The position numbers were made by a program, and so were the translations under genes. The notes under the pieces are model-generated. The model did not search any database, was not told the origin of the DNA, and saw only the letters and a program-made list of their open reading frames with translations. A DNA stretch of 64,000 bases from Desulfitobacterium sp038181555. GTDB taxonomy: Bacteria; Bacillota; Desulfitobacteriia; Desulfitobacteriales; Desulfitobacteriaceae. Of the stretch, positions 17,323 to 24,852 are shown piece by piece (position 1 is the first letter of the stretch; every line of letters starts with the position of its first letter). Location of the stretch: the NCBI RefSeq assembly GCF_038181555.1, contig NZ_JBBWUA010000001.1, positions 124,001-188,000 on the forward strand. The letters are read 5' to 3'.

Positions 17323-17661
17323 ATGGATAACCTCAAGAGCAATCTTAATAAAGCGTTGGATACAGCCAAGGGAACTATCAATGAAACTGTCCGCAAAGCT
17401 GAGGAATTTCTCGAAAGTGACCAGGTTAAATCAAAGGTCAATGAAGTGAAAGATTTAGTAGAGGATAAAGCGGAAGGTATCGCCGCTCGAGCTGATGGGC
17501 TTAAAGATACCCTAGAAGATAAGCTGGAAAACATCGCGGACCGCGCCGAAGAATGGAAAGACGCTGCTGAAGCGAAAGCGGAGAGAATTGTTGATCGAAT
17601 CGAAGATAAAGCAGAACAATATAAAGATAAAGTAGAGGGTTTATTCCGTAAGGATAAATAA
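17323..17661 (+). CDS. LEA/apolipoprotein-like amphipathic helical protein
   Basis: 112 aa, extremely rich in Lys, Glu, Asp and Ala with no Cys. About nine loosely repeated 11-residue units (pattern like ADGLKDTLEDK, ADRAEEWKDAA, VDRIEDKAEQY) cover most of the chain. No signal or membrane segment is seen. Such 11-mer repeats are typical of LEA/YtxH-like stress proteins that fold on drying or at membranes. Function is inferred only from composition. An extended -10 (TGCTATAAT, 17248-17256) precedes it. Confidence 0.6.
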   Translation: MDNLKSNLNKALDTAKGTINETVRKAEEFLESDQVKSKVNEVKDLVEDKAEGIAARADGLKDTLEDKLENIADRAEEWKDAAEAKAERIVDRIEDKAEQYKDKVEGLFRKDK

Positions 17662-17694
17662 TTCTCCCCTCGCCTCATTCTAATAAACTAATAA

Positions 17695-17732
17695 AAGATC
17701 ACTGCAGAAGTACACACCTGCAGTGATCTTTA
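17695..17732. terminator. bidirectional terminator
   Basis: The perfect 13-bp stem AAGATCACTGCAG / CTGCAGTGATCTT has a 10-nt loop. It lies between the convergent LEA-like and cupin genes. Confidence 0.9.
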
Positions 17733-17795
17733 TTCTTAGAAAGAACTTTGTCCTGGTGATCAGTCGATCAGTCGATGAGTTAATGAGTTGATTAG

Positions 17796-18245
17796 TTAGT
17801 ACGTGTGATGCTCTTCGGCGTCCCTTTTTGTTACGTGAACAGTGCCGTGTGGATGTTGAGGTGGTGCATAGATAGAGTACAGCTTAAGGGGGACACGACC
17901 AGTATTAATCACATTGTGCCATTTCCCGGCCGGGATGAATACAGCATAATTGTCGCCTACTCCTTGCTGGTAATAAAGTCTGTCTCTACTGTCTCCCATC
18001 ATAACAAGGCCTTGGCCCTGTTCAATACGAAGAAATTGATCAACATTAGGATGGATTTCCAGGCCTATGCTATCGCCCACATTGATACTCATTAAGGTAA
18101 GCTGGAGGTGCGACCCGGTCCACAAAGTGGTACGGAAGGTGTTATTTTGCAACGTAGCTTGTTCAATATTTACGACAAAGGGATTTGGTCCGCAGTCCCT
18201 TGAAGGAGGAGAGGGATGGCCATAGGGGTTATATCCATTGTACAT
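17796..18245 (-). CDS. cupin-fold protein
   Basis: 149 aa with a Tyr/Pro/Gly-rich N-terminal tail (about 20 residues) and then a single cupin barrel. Motif 1 is IGLEIHPNVDQFLRIEQGQG, with His and a downstream Glu; motif 2 is VFIPAGKWHNVINTG, with His. These would hold one metal ion. The family covers many enzymes and binding proteins and the substrate is not predictable. The short His-rich ends (PPQHPHGT, EEHHTY) may add metal affinity. It is a single gene, convergent with the LEA-like gene. Confidence 0.75.
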   Translation of the reverse strand: MYNGYNPYGHPSPPSRDCGPNPFVVNIEQATLQNNTFRTTLWTGSHLQLTLMSINVGDSIGLEIHPNVDQFLRIEQGQGLVMMGDSRDRLYYQQGVGDNYAVFIPAGKWHNVINTGRVPLKLYSIYAPPQHPHGTVHVTKRDAEEHHTY

Positions 18246-18447
18246 TTAACTCAGCCCTTTCAGAAATCATAAGATAGATTCATAAACCGATATACCAATA
18301 AGGCAATTCTTATAAAATATCAAGATCATGTCCTGATTTTTTCCACTAAATGGTATATAGCATTGTATTCTATGATATTTGTCTTAAGTGTATGTCTAGG
18401 CCTTTTTCGTGATAACCTAATAGAAATTGTCAAAGGAGTGAAATATA

Positions 18448-18687
18448 TTGGATACACCAGTCATCGCGCAAAAAACACCTATTCCCGTTGAACTGAAAAA
18501 GGGTGAGGAGTATTATTACTGTACTTGTGGGAAAAGCGCTACTCAGCCTTTCTGTAATGGAGCACATCAAGGAACATCCTTTGAGCCCATGGCATTTAAA
18601 GCAGAGGAGGATGGAACTGCCTATCTTTGTGCATGTAAGCATACCAAAAATCCTCCATACTGTGACGGGACCCATGAAAGCCTCTAA
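18448..18687 (+). CDS. dual CDGSH iron-sulfur domain protein
   Basis: 79 aa with two CDGSH-type [2Fe-2S] sites in tandem: CTCGKSATQPFCNGAH and CACKHTKNPPYCDGTH. Each fits C-x-C-x3-(S/T)-x3-P-x-C-(D/N)-G-x-H, so each cluster has 3 Cys and 1 His as ligands. Small bacterial proteins of this type are redox or cluster-transfer proteins of the cytoplasm. TTG start at 18448 with AAAGGAGTG 9 nt upstream. It stands alone. Confidence 0.88.
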   Translation: MDTPVIAQKTPIPVELKKGEEYYYCTCGKSATQPFCNGAHQGTSFEPMAFKAEEDGTAYLCACKHTKNPPYCDGTHESL

Positions 18688-18765
18688 TATGTGCAGTGTG
18701 ATAAGAATGCACTATAGTGTATTTGTAATGGTGTAGCAATTTGAGTAAATTTTTTTTGTGTTAAT

Positions 18766-18808
18766 AAAAGAGATGAGGGAAGTTAAATCACTTCTCCCAT
18801 CTCTTTTG
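18766..18808 (+). terminator. terminator after the CDGSH gene
   Basis: An AAAAGAGATG...GGGAAG arm pairs with CTTC...CCCATCTCTTTT (two mismatches) across a short loop. Flanking A and T runs make it potentially bidirectional. Confidence 0.7.
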
Positions 18809-18978
18809 CTATTAATAGACAAGCAATACATAAAACAAGGGATTTTTATAATATCTGCAGTTATGGAGTTTAGGACTGTGCTGCTAAATATTCAGAATAT
18901 TTAACTAAAATACTGAATTAAGCAACAGATAAGTAGTATAATGTTGCCATAGATAAAGGAAATATGAGGGGGAAGAGG

Positions 18979-19830
18979 ATGAAGAAAAGAATCACGGCCA
19001 TGTTTTTTAGCGGAACTGACACCACCCAGAAAATCGTCAGGGGAATTGCTAAAGAGTTAACTGAGCTAGCAGAGTTGATTGAACTGACTGAGCTGACTGA
19101 CCTGGATGAGATGATCTCGTTTAATGAAATGGATTTCACCTTGCCCGAAGCAAGAGAGCAGGCTGTTACCTACACGAAAGGCGATCTCGTCATTTTGGGG
19201 GTTCCGGTTATCGCGGGGAGGGTGCCTAACGTTTTGTTAAAATACCTGAACACAGTGAGGGGTCAGGGGGCCTTGGGAATTCCGGTCGTAGTCTACGGCA
19301 ATAGAAATTATGATGATGCCTTAATCGAGCTTAAGGATATTATGGAGGACAATGGCTTTGTTGTAATTTCCGCAGGGGCCTTCGTCGGCGAACATTCCTT
19401 TTCCAAGGAACTCGCCCAGGGTCGTCCCGATGATAGGGATATGGCTGTGGTTAGGGAATTTACTCGCCGGATCTATGAGAAAATGAATACTGATCAATCT
19501 TTCCCAGATCTCAAGGTCAAAGGGATGAAGCCCTACCGCCCTTATTATGTAGCAAAAGACAAACAGGGCAATCCTTTTGATTTTCGTAAGATCACCCCGA
19601 AAACCAGCAGTTCCTGTACCGACTGCAAGCTTTGCGCCGAACTGTGTCCGATGGGCTCCATTGACTTTGAAGATGTGTCCCGCATCATCGGACCCTGTAT
19701 CAAATGTTGTGCTTGTGTGAAAAAATGCCCAGCAGAGGCTAAGTATTTTGATGATGCGGGTTACCTAAACCATAAGCAGGAGTTGGAGGAAGCCTGCACT
19801 CTCCGCAGGGAACCGGAGCTGTTTAGTTGA
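18979..19830 (+). CDS. EFR1-type flavodoxin-ferredoxin fusion protein
   Basis: 283 aa. The N-terminal flavodoxin-like domain (about 1-175) begins AMFFSGTDTTQKIV, a phosphate-binding loop for FMN. The C-terminal ferredoxin domain has two 4Fe-4S motifs, CTDCKLCAELCP and CIKCCACVKKCP. This is the EFR1 arrangement; members carry electrons in the cytoplasm of anaerobes, partners unknown. An unusual Leu-Thr-Glu heptad-like stretch (ELTELAELIELTELTDLDEM) follows the first helix. ATG 18979 is chosen because AGGGGGAAGAGG lies just upstream; ATG 18964 precedes that site. Confidence 0.85.
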   Translation: MKKRITAMFFSGTDTTQKIVRGIAKELTELAELIELTELTDLDEMISFNEMDFTLPEAREQAVTYTKGDLVILGVPVIAGRVPNVLLKYLNTVRGQGALGIPVVVYGNRNYDDALIELKDIMEDNGFVVISAGAFVGEHSFSKELAQGRPDDRDMAVVREFTRRIYEKMNTDQSFPDLKVKGMKPYRPYYVAKDKQGNPFDFRKITPKTSSSCTDCKLCAELCPMGSIDFEDVSRIIGPCIKCCACVKKCPAEAKYFDDAGYLNHKQELEEACTLRREPELFS

Positions 19831-19842
19831 GTAGGTTCTTAA

Positions 19843-19881
19843 AAAAACACGAGCGACCATTCCCTTGAAGGGTGGTCGCTC
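19843..19881 (-). terminator. terminator of guaA (minus strand)
   Basis: GAGCGACCA-tt-CCCTT pairs with AAGGG-TGGTCGCTC. On the minus strand the hairpin is followed by GTGTTTTTTT, so it serves guaA; the plus-strand ferredoxin gene may also end here. Confidence 0.8.
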
Positions 19882-19901
19882 GCTCGTAGGTGTGCCCGGT
19901 A

Positions 19902-21209
19902 CTACTCCCACTCGATGGTGGCGCAGGGTTTAGGGCTTAAATCATAGCAGACTCGGTTAATGTCGGGAACCTCTTTTAAAATTCGATCCGTAATTTTGAG
20001 AAGAATGGGCCAGTCGATCGGTTCGATGCTGGCGGTCATGGCATCAATAGTATTGATGGCTCGAATGATCACAGGATACTCATAACTGCGGGCATGGTCC
20101 TTGACGCCCACAGATTTAAAGTCGGGGACAATAGTAAAGTATTGCCAAACTTTTTTATCTAAACCGGCAAGCTCAAACTCTTCTCTTAAAATGGCGTCGG
20201 ATTCTCTGACTGCCTCTAAGCGTGTTTTGGTGATAGCACCGAGGCAACGTACCCCGAGGCCAGGTCCGGGGAAAGGTTGTCTATAAACCATGGTTGCGGG
20301 CAGCCCTAGCTCAATACCGCAGGCTCTGACTTCATCCTTGAAGAGATGATATAGGGGTTCTACTAAATCAAACTGAAGATCATCAGGTAACCCACCCACA
20401 TTATGATGGGATTTTACAACGCTGGCGGTTTTCGTACCGCTTTCTACTATATCCGGATAAATGGTTCCCTGAGCCAGGAATTCGATGCCTTCCAATTTCC
20501 GTGCCTCTTCTTCAAAGACGCGAATAAATTCAGCGCCAATAATTTTGCGTTTTTCCTCCGGATCGGCGACATCTGCCAACTTGTTTAAGAAGCGTTCGCT
20601 AGCATCCACATAAACGAGGTTGGCATCCATTTGATTCTTAAATACCTCAAGGACACCTTCTGATTCACCCTTGCGCATCAGTCCATGATTGACGTGCACA
20701 CACACTAACTGTTTGCCAATAGCTTTGAGGAGCAAAGATGCAACCACTGAGCTATCAACGCCGCCTGATAAGGCGAGTAAAACCTTTTTGTCACCCACCT
20801 GTCTTTTGATTAGCTCTACTTGATCTTCGATGAAGTTTTTCATATTCCAATTAAATACTGCTTGGCAAGTATCAAAGATAAAAGAACGCAAAACTTCATT
20901 CGTCTCGTCGTCGGTTTCCGGCCAGTTTGCTAGAAGGTGTTCACCTTTTGCCGGCTCATGATTAACGACCAGAATGGGATAACCGGATGCATAGATTCCA
21001 TGATCGACGTCAATTTTTACGCCATCGATGTGATTGTTGGTCCCTCCGTTGATAATAATGCCTTTAACGTTTGGCAGCTGGGCAAGCTGCTCCGGCGTAA
21101 TATCGTGAGGGTGAATCTCACTATAGACACCAAGATTACGAATTGCCCTTGCCATAGCGGAATTATTCCGGCTACCCAGATCCAATAGTACAATCATGTC
21201 CTGCTTCAT
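19902..21209 (-). CDS. guaA: GMP synthase with degenerate glutaminase domain
   Basis: 435 aa. The C-terminal part (about 130-435) is a complete GMP synthetase: the PP-loop LLALSGGVDSSVVASLL, HVNHGLMRKGE, GTIYPDIVESG, FPGPGLGVRCLGAI and the ending CYDLSPKPCATIEWE. It adenylates XMP and aminates it to GMP. The N-terminal part keeps the start of the class I amidotransferase fold (LLDLGSRNNSAMARAIRNLGVY, GIIINGGTN) but has no GxCxG nucleophile loop and no HPE motif. About 85 residues are replaced by about 20-40. The usual enzyme is about 510 aa. It may use free ammonia or a partner glutaminase. ATG 21209 follows GGAGG; an in-frame ATG 12 bp earlier is less likely. Confidence 0.9.
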   Translation of the reverse strand: MKQDMIVLLDLGSRNNSAMARAIRNLGVYSEIHPHDITPEQLAQLPNVKGIIINGGTNNHIDGVKIDVDHGIYASGYPILVVNHEPAKGEHLLANWPETDDETNEVLRSFIFDTCQAVFNWNMKNFIEDQVELIKRQVGDKKVLLALSGGVDSSVVASLLLKAIGKQLVCVHVNHGLMRKGESEGVLEVFKNQMDANLVYVDASERFLNKLADVADPEEKRKIIGAEFIRVFEEEARKLEGIEFLAQGTIYPDIVESGTKTASVVKSHHNVGGLPDDLQFDLVEPLYHLFKDEVRACGIELGLPATMVYRQPFPGPGLGVRCLGAITKTRLEAVRESDAILREEFELAGLDKKVWQYFTIVPDFKSVGVKDHARSYEYPVIIRAINTIDAMTASIEPIDWPILLKITDRILKEVPDINRVCYDLSPKPCATIEWE

Positions 21210-21403
21210 TTTAGCCTCCAAAGGTTAGAGTTTTTTAAATAAGGGGGCTGTTTTCCTGTCTTGTCAACAGTTAAACTCCCCAAAAACATCCTAACACAGG
21301 AGTCGACAATGGTCCATAATCTACAATGGAATTAATATCAAAAAAATCTAATTAAAAACTAGAAATTGAAAGATGTACCGCTGTTATTTAAACTAAAAAC
21401 TGA

Positions 21404-21409
21404 TATACT
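21404..21409 (+). promoter_or_regulatory. -10 box of the tmRNA gene
   Basis: TATACT lies about 20 bp before the mature 5' end. The -35 region (CTGTTATT-like) is weak. Confidence 0.4.
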
Positions 21410-21429
21410 ATGAATGTAACATCAAACAC

Positions 21430-21779
21430 GGGGACGTTTTAGACTCGCTCGGGGAAGCGGTGGCAAGAGTTGCGCGTCGAGATTCCACCTGGTCTCGTTA
21501 AACGGTGGACCTTAATAGTTAACAACGATAATTACGCTCTAGCAGCCTAAGTGCTCTAGCATCCTGCCTTCAAGGCCTACGATGAGGGGTCAGGGTGTCA
21601 AATTAGTAGGACTGCTCTAATGACAATTCTCGGAGTCATTAGCTAAGATTATCGAGATAGCCTTGGAAGTATCCTGCCTTCTGGAGACCAAGAGGCGAAT
21701 TTTAAAGAGAAGGATACACGCGTAGACGCTTTTGTGGCAGCTCTTCGATACAGGGGTGCAATTCCCCTCGTCTCCACCA
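21430..21779 (+). ncRNA. ssrA: transfer-messenger RNA (tmRNA)
   Basis: The 5' end GGGGACG pairs with CGTCTCC before the terminal ACCA, making the alanine acceptor stem. The T-arm CAGGGGTGCAATTCCCCTC precedes it. The tag reading frame ends at 21550: V/resume-N-N-D-N-Y-A-L-A-A-stop, with the typical protease-recognition end YALAA. Length is 350 nt, normal for the class. It rescues stalled ribosomes with SmpB and tags the nascent chain. It is divergent from guaA. The tmRNA 3' end is a common integration site, and mobile-element debris begins within 10 bp of the CCA. Confidence 0.97.
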
Positions 21780-21786
21780 AATAAGC

Positions 21787-21808
21787 ACTCAACTATTGAT
21801 ACAATTAA
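21787..21808 (+). repeat. left inverted repeat of the accessory cassette
   Basis: The core ACTCAACTATTGATACAA plus TTAA recurs in inverted orientation at 27718-27740, with one extra A. The two copies face inward like terminal repeats and enclose 5.9 kb. Just inside, ATGCATCGTTTTAAGCGGTGCC (21851-21872 region) and GATGCATCCCCTTT (about 21904-21917) resemble the GTGCATC/GTGCACC-rich inner end of the right copy. Confidence 0.6.
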
Positions 21809-21832
21809 AAGCCCAGTGTTACTGGGCTTTTC
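21807..21832 (+). terminator. terminator of tmRNA
   Basis: AAAAGCCCAGT and ACTGGGCTTTT pair perfectly around a 3-nt loop. Its first bases overlap the left inverted repeat. Confidence 0.9.
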
Positions 21833-22021
21833 AGCTGTTTAGGAGAGAAAATGCATCGTTTTAAGCGGTGCCTTTTTGTGTTTATGATCCTTTTCGTTAA
21901 AAGATGCATCCCCTTTGAGGGCGAAAGCTACCTTTCGTAGTAACAGAATTGAGAATACATGAGAGGGATATCATTACTTAACCGGCAAAATTCACAGTAT
22001 TCATTCTAGAGCAGGCTAAAC

Positions 22022-22180
22022 TATCAGCAGTATATGACAAAGACCAAAGCAACCATGCATATCAGCCATAAGCCTGGCGAGCAAATGGAAGTCGACTGGG
22101 CTGGTCAAACAGCGGGAATCATCGAAGACCTACCCTCCCTTGGCGACACTAAGTACGGGACTTTCCTACCATCTCGCTAG
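22022..22180 (+). pseudogene. IS21-family istA transposase fragment
   Basis: An open stretch of about 52 codons ending in TAG reads YQQYMTKTKATMHISHKP then GEQMEVDWAGQTAGIIED. This is the conserved part of IS21-family IstA just before and at the start of its DDE domain (the D of EVDWAG is the first catalytic Asp). A stop codon lies upstream in the same frame (22007) and the rest of istA and all of istB are missing, so it is a relic. Its plus orientation agrees with the left repeat being the istA-side end of the element. Confidence 0.8.
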
Positions 22181-22308
22181 GGTGGCTATTCAAATTCTCC
22201 TAGGAATTATTATACTTCCTCTATCTGCCCAAGGAAAAAGTATGGTTCCATTATCATGCTTAAAAAGATTTTCATTTAAAAATCTTATAGGTACTTAGGA
22301 TACCCATT

Positions 22309-22875
22309 TCAGCTAGAACAGCAGCGTGAGTCGTCAATAGGAAAGTAAAAAGCCAGTGCCTTGGGACGGCACTTTACGATAGCTTCTGCTATTAATTTCT
22401 TTCCTTCTGTCATCCCGCTTTGTATCCAATCAATATAAATACCCACAGCGCCGTGACAGTAAAAGTCGATAGCCATTTTTATGTCCGGAGAGATAACCTT
22501 GAGTCCATATTCCTTCTGTAAAGCAACTACATAATAATTTACGCACCAACGATAGTAAAATTCCGGGAAATTACTAGGGTTGCCTTTCTTGACTATGGAC
22601 GAAAAAAATGAACTGTTTTCCCTTGTGAAATCGAGAACAGAGAGTATTCCCTCATAGGAACGCATGGCATGTGACTTTTCGATTCCCTCGACAAAATCAT
22701 ACAGTACAAAGTTGATAAGATCGTACTTGTCCTCAAAATGGTTGTAGAACGTTTGCTTGGCCGTTTGTGAGGAATTAAGTATATCTTTGACGGTGACTTT
22801 AGCGAGAGGGCGTTTTTTTGCTAGGGAGAGAAGGGTGTTTTTATACAATTCTTTCGTTGCTTTACATACGGACAT
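22309..22875 (-). CDS. TetR-family regulator (DhaS-like C-terminal domain)
   Basis: 188 aa. The N-terminal helix-turn-helix is LAKVTVKDILNSSQTAKQTF with YNHFEDKYDLI after it. The C-terminal half is of the TetR_C_8 kind seen in DhaS-like regulators (IDFYCHGAVGIYIDWIQSGM). It ends with an unusual CCSS tail. It is the divergent partner of the Fe-S/hyp operon, 308 bp away, so it is its probable regulator. Start ATG 22875 has GGAGG upstream on the minus strand. Confidence 0.85.
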   Translation of the reverse strand: MSVCKATKELYKNTLLSLAKKRPLAKVTVKDILNSSQTAKQTFYNHFEDKYDLINFVLYDFVEGIEKSHAMRSYEGILSVLDFTRENSSFFSSIVKKGNPSNFPEFYYRWCVNYYVVALQKEYGLKVISPDIKMAIDFYCHGAVGIYIDWIQSGMTEGKKLIAEAIVKCRPKALAFYFPIDDSRCCSS

Positions 22876-23000
22876 ACTGTTACCTCCACTAGTACTAACT
22901 ATGGGTTCTTAATACCTGTGGTTTGAAGAAAGTTACAGATATCACTAAGTTTATTCTAGCAATAAAATTCATAAAAACCAATAGACTTATTCAGCAAAAA

Positions 23001-23063
23001 GTCAACGATTTAGACTTTGAAATTATATCGTCTGTTGACCGTTTAAAGGAATGGAAATACATT
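23001..23063 (+). promoter_or_regulatory. promoter with overlapping inverted repeat for the Fe-S/hyp operon
   Basis: TTGACC (23035-23040), 17-bp spacer, TACATT (23058-23063) forms a sigma-A type promoter. The -35 box is inside the right arm of an inverted repeat (GTCAACGAT at 23001 and ATCGTctGTTGAC ending 23039). This is a plausible operator for the divergent TetR protein. The remaining gap between the two genes shows nothing else clear. Confidence 0.5.
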
Positions 23064-23183
23064 AAGATTGTACAATATTTCATTAACCTCTGTATTTCCT
23101 AAGGTAATCCCGTTGAGAAACAGGGAGTCATGCATATTAAATAGCAACAAAATTCAGTAAAACATTAAAGGAGAGATGTTAGC

Positions 23184-24299
23184 GTGTTAAAAGTTGAAAA
23201 CCTAACTCAAGCGGAAATTGAAGAAAACTATGTCAAGCTGCGCGACAGGATGAACGAGTTGAGCTTCGGCTATTGTCCGACGGAATCCGGTGTCGAATTC
23301 GTTCTGCTTAAACGCTTTTTCAGCCCAGAGGACGTTGCATACTGGCTGGAGATGGAGAGGGATACTTACTTCACTGCTCAGCGGTACGCAGAAATAACTG
23401 ATCTATCCATTGAAAAGGCATCTGAAATTCTTGAAGACATGTCCCATAGGGGACTGCTCTATAGAGTACGTCGCGGCGGAAGAGCTGAGTATTATGTTGT
23501 TCCGGTAGCTCACGGGGTATATGAGTTTAATCTTAATCATCTGGATGAGAAAGAATGGACAATGGGGCTTGCCAGCCATTTTGGGCAGGGTATGCTTCAG
23601 CAGGTATATGACGTAAACATTCCCTTCTATCGTGCCGTTCCTATCAATATGGACGTAGTCAAGGGCAGCGAGGTCTATCCTTACGATGATATTGTGAAGC
23701 AAGTCAAACAGTATAACGTTTTTGGCGTCTCTCCCTGTACCTGCCGCCAGCTCAACAAAACTTGCGGCGCGCCGGATATGGGCTTTGAAATGGAGACCTG
23801 CATCACTTGCGGTGAAATGGCGGAGTTTTATATCGAAAATGGCATAGCACGGGAAATTACCATTGATGAAGTGCTGGACATTCTGAAGCGAAGTACTGAG
23901 AAAGGAATGGTTATTCAGTGTGTCTATTCCAAGAACAGCGAGATAGTGTGCTCCTGTCATGTTGACGGCTGTGGTATACTTCAGGCTGCCAAACTCTTCG
24001 GCGGCCCTGCTACAAAGAACATCAGCAACTATTACCTGGAGCAGGATCAGGACGTCTGCATCAGTTGTGGTAAGTGTGTGGAGCGGTGTCCAATGCATGC
24101 TATAACCATGAATGAAGAAAACAAACCTGTCTCTGACTCAAGCTGTGTCGGTTGCGGTCAATGCGTTCAAGTCTGTCCGGTGCAGGCTAAAGTGCTGGTG
24201 AAGAAAGAATCCGTCGAAGTGCTGCCTGATTCGATCTTTGACGCTTACAGTGAGATGCAGGAATATCGTAAGTCTTTTGGAAATCTCTCGAAAAAATAA
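23184..24299 (+). CDS. winged-helix plus multi-cluster 4Fe-4S protein
   Basis: 371 aa, start GTG 23184 after AAAGGAGAG. Residues about 40-110 look like a winged helix (YAEITDLSIEKASEILEDMSHRGLLYRV). The middle holds many Cys: SPCTCRQ, KTCGAPD, ETCITCG, CSCHVDGCG. The end is a 2[4Fe-4S] ferredoxin, CISCGKCVERCP and CVGCGQCVQVCP. No membrane segment is seen. Similar proteins occur in anaerobes as 4Fe-4S dicluster proteins of unknown role. It is the first gene of an operon with hypA, a flavoprotein, a SRPBCC protein and hypB. It may be an electron carrier or a DNA-binding redox protein; the sequence does not decide. Confidence 0.75.
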   Translation: MLKVENLTQAEIEENYVKLRDRMNELSFGYCPTESGVEFVLLKRFFSPEDVAYWLEMERDTYFTAQRYAEITDLSIEKASEILEDMSHRGLLYRVRRGGRAEYYVVPVAHGVYEFNLNHLDEKEWTMGLASHFGQGMLQQVYDVNIPFYRAVPINMDVVKGSEVYPYDDIVKQVKQYNVFGVSPCTCRQLNKTCGAPDMGFEMETCITCGEMAEFYIENGIAREITIDEVLDILKRSTEKGMVIQCVYSKNSEIVCSCHVDGCGILQAAKLFGGPATKNISNYYLEQDQDVCISCGKCVERCPMHAITMNEENKPVSDSSCVGCGQCVQVCPVQAKVLVKKESVEVLPDSIFDAYSEMQEYRKSFGNLSKK

Positions 24300-24322
24300 A
24301 CCTGTCTGTGAGGTAAGGTTTT

Positions 24323-24673
24323 ATGCATGAAATGGCAATAACTGAAAATGTTGTGGAGATTGTACTGAAGCACGCCGAATTGGCAGGAGCCAAAAAGGTT
24401 GTGCATGTCAGACTGAAAATTGGCGAAATCCGAGATATAATCCACGATATGATGGAAAAGTGTTTCAGATACATTGCCAGGGGGACAATTGCAGATGAGG
24501 CCGAACTGGAAATCATCAAGATCCCTCTTGTGGTTCGTTGTGTTGAGTGTGGGAAGGAGAACCAGGATTATGTCGGTAATTATGCCGATATGAAGTGTAA
24601 TCACTGTGGTTCAAACAATCTTGAACTAGTAAGTGGAAATGAGTTTTTCATCGAGGATATAGGGATTTTATAG
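24323..24673 (+). CDS. hypA: HypA nickel metallochaperone
   Basis: 116 aa, normal for HypA. It starts MHE, the N-terminal amine/His nickel site of the family. The zinc site is CVECGKEN...CNHCGS (four Cys). In hydrogenase maturation HypA passes Ni2+ to the large subunit together with HypB; in some bacteria it also serves urease. The hydrogenase genes and hypCDEF are absent here. It sits 23 bp after the Fe-S gene, so it is in the same operon. Confidence 0.92.
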   Translation: MHEMAITENVVEIVLKHAELAGAKKVVHVRLKIGEIRDIIHDMMEKCFRYIARGTIADEAELEIIKIPLVVRCVECGKENQDYVGNYADMKCNHCGSNNLELVSGNEFFIEDIGIL

Positions 24674-24852
24674 GAGCCTCGTTGGGGTGAAAGAAGCACA
24701 GGAAGTCACAAGTCTGTGCTCTCTTTATCCCACTGGTAAACTCGATTCATGCTGTGCTTGTGATAAAAAGTATTCAGGCGAAATAATGATGAAGACAGAG
24801 CAGTTATGAAGAATGCAAATATATCGAAATGATACAAGGAGGTTAGTTTATT

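Noticed and set aside
17763..17795. Short GATCAGTCGAT / GAGTTAATGAG tandem repeats as a CRISPR-like or att site
   Set aside because: They are only a few imperfect short units with no spacers or matching second copy.
21430..21779. Protein-coding reading of the tmRNA region
   Set aside because: Acceptor stem, T-arm and tag frame identify it as tmRNA.
23403..24098. Long minus-strand open frame inside the Fe-S gene
   Set aside because: It is a shadow of the plus-strand gene, has no ribosome site, and the Cys motifs are only on the plus strand.
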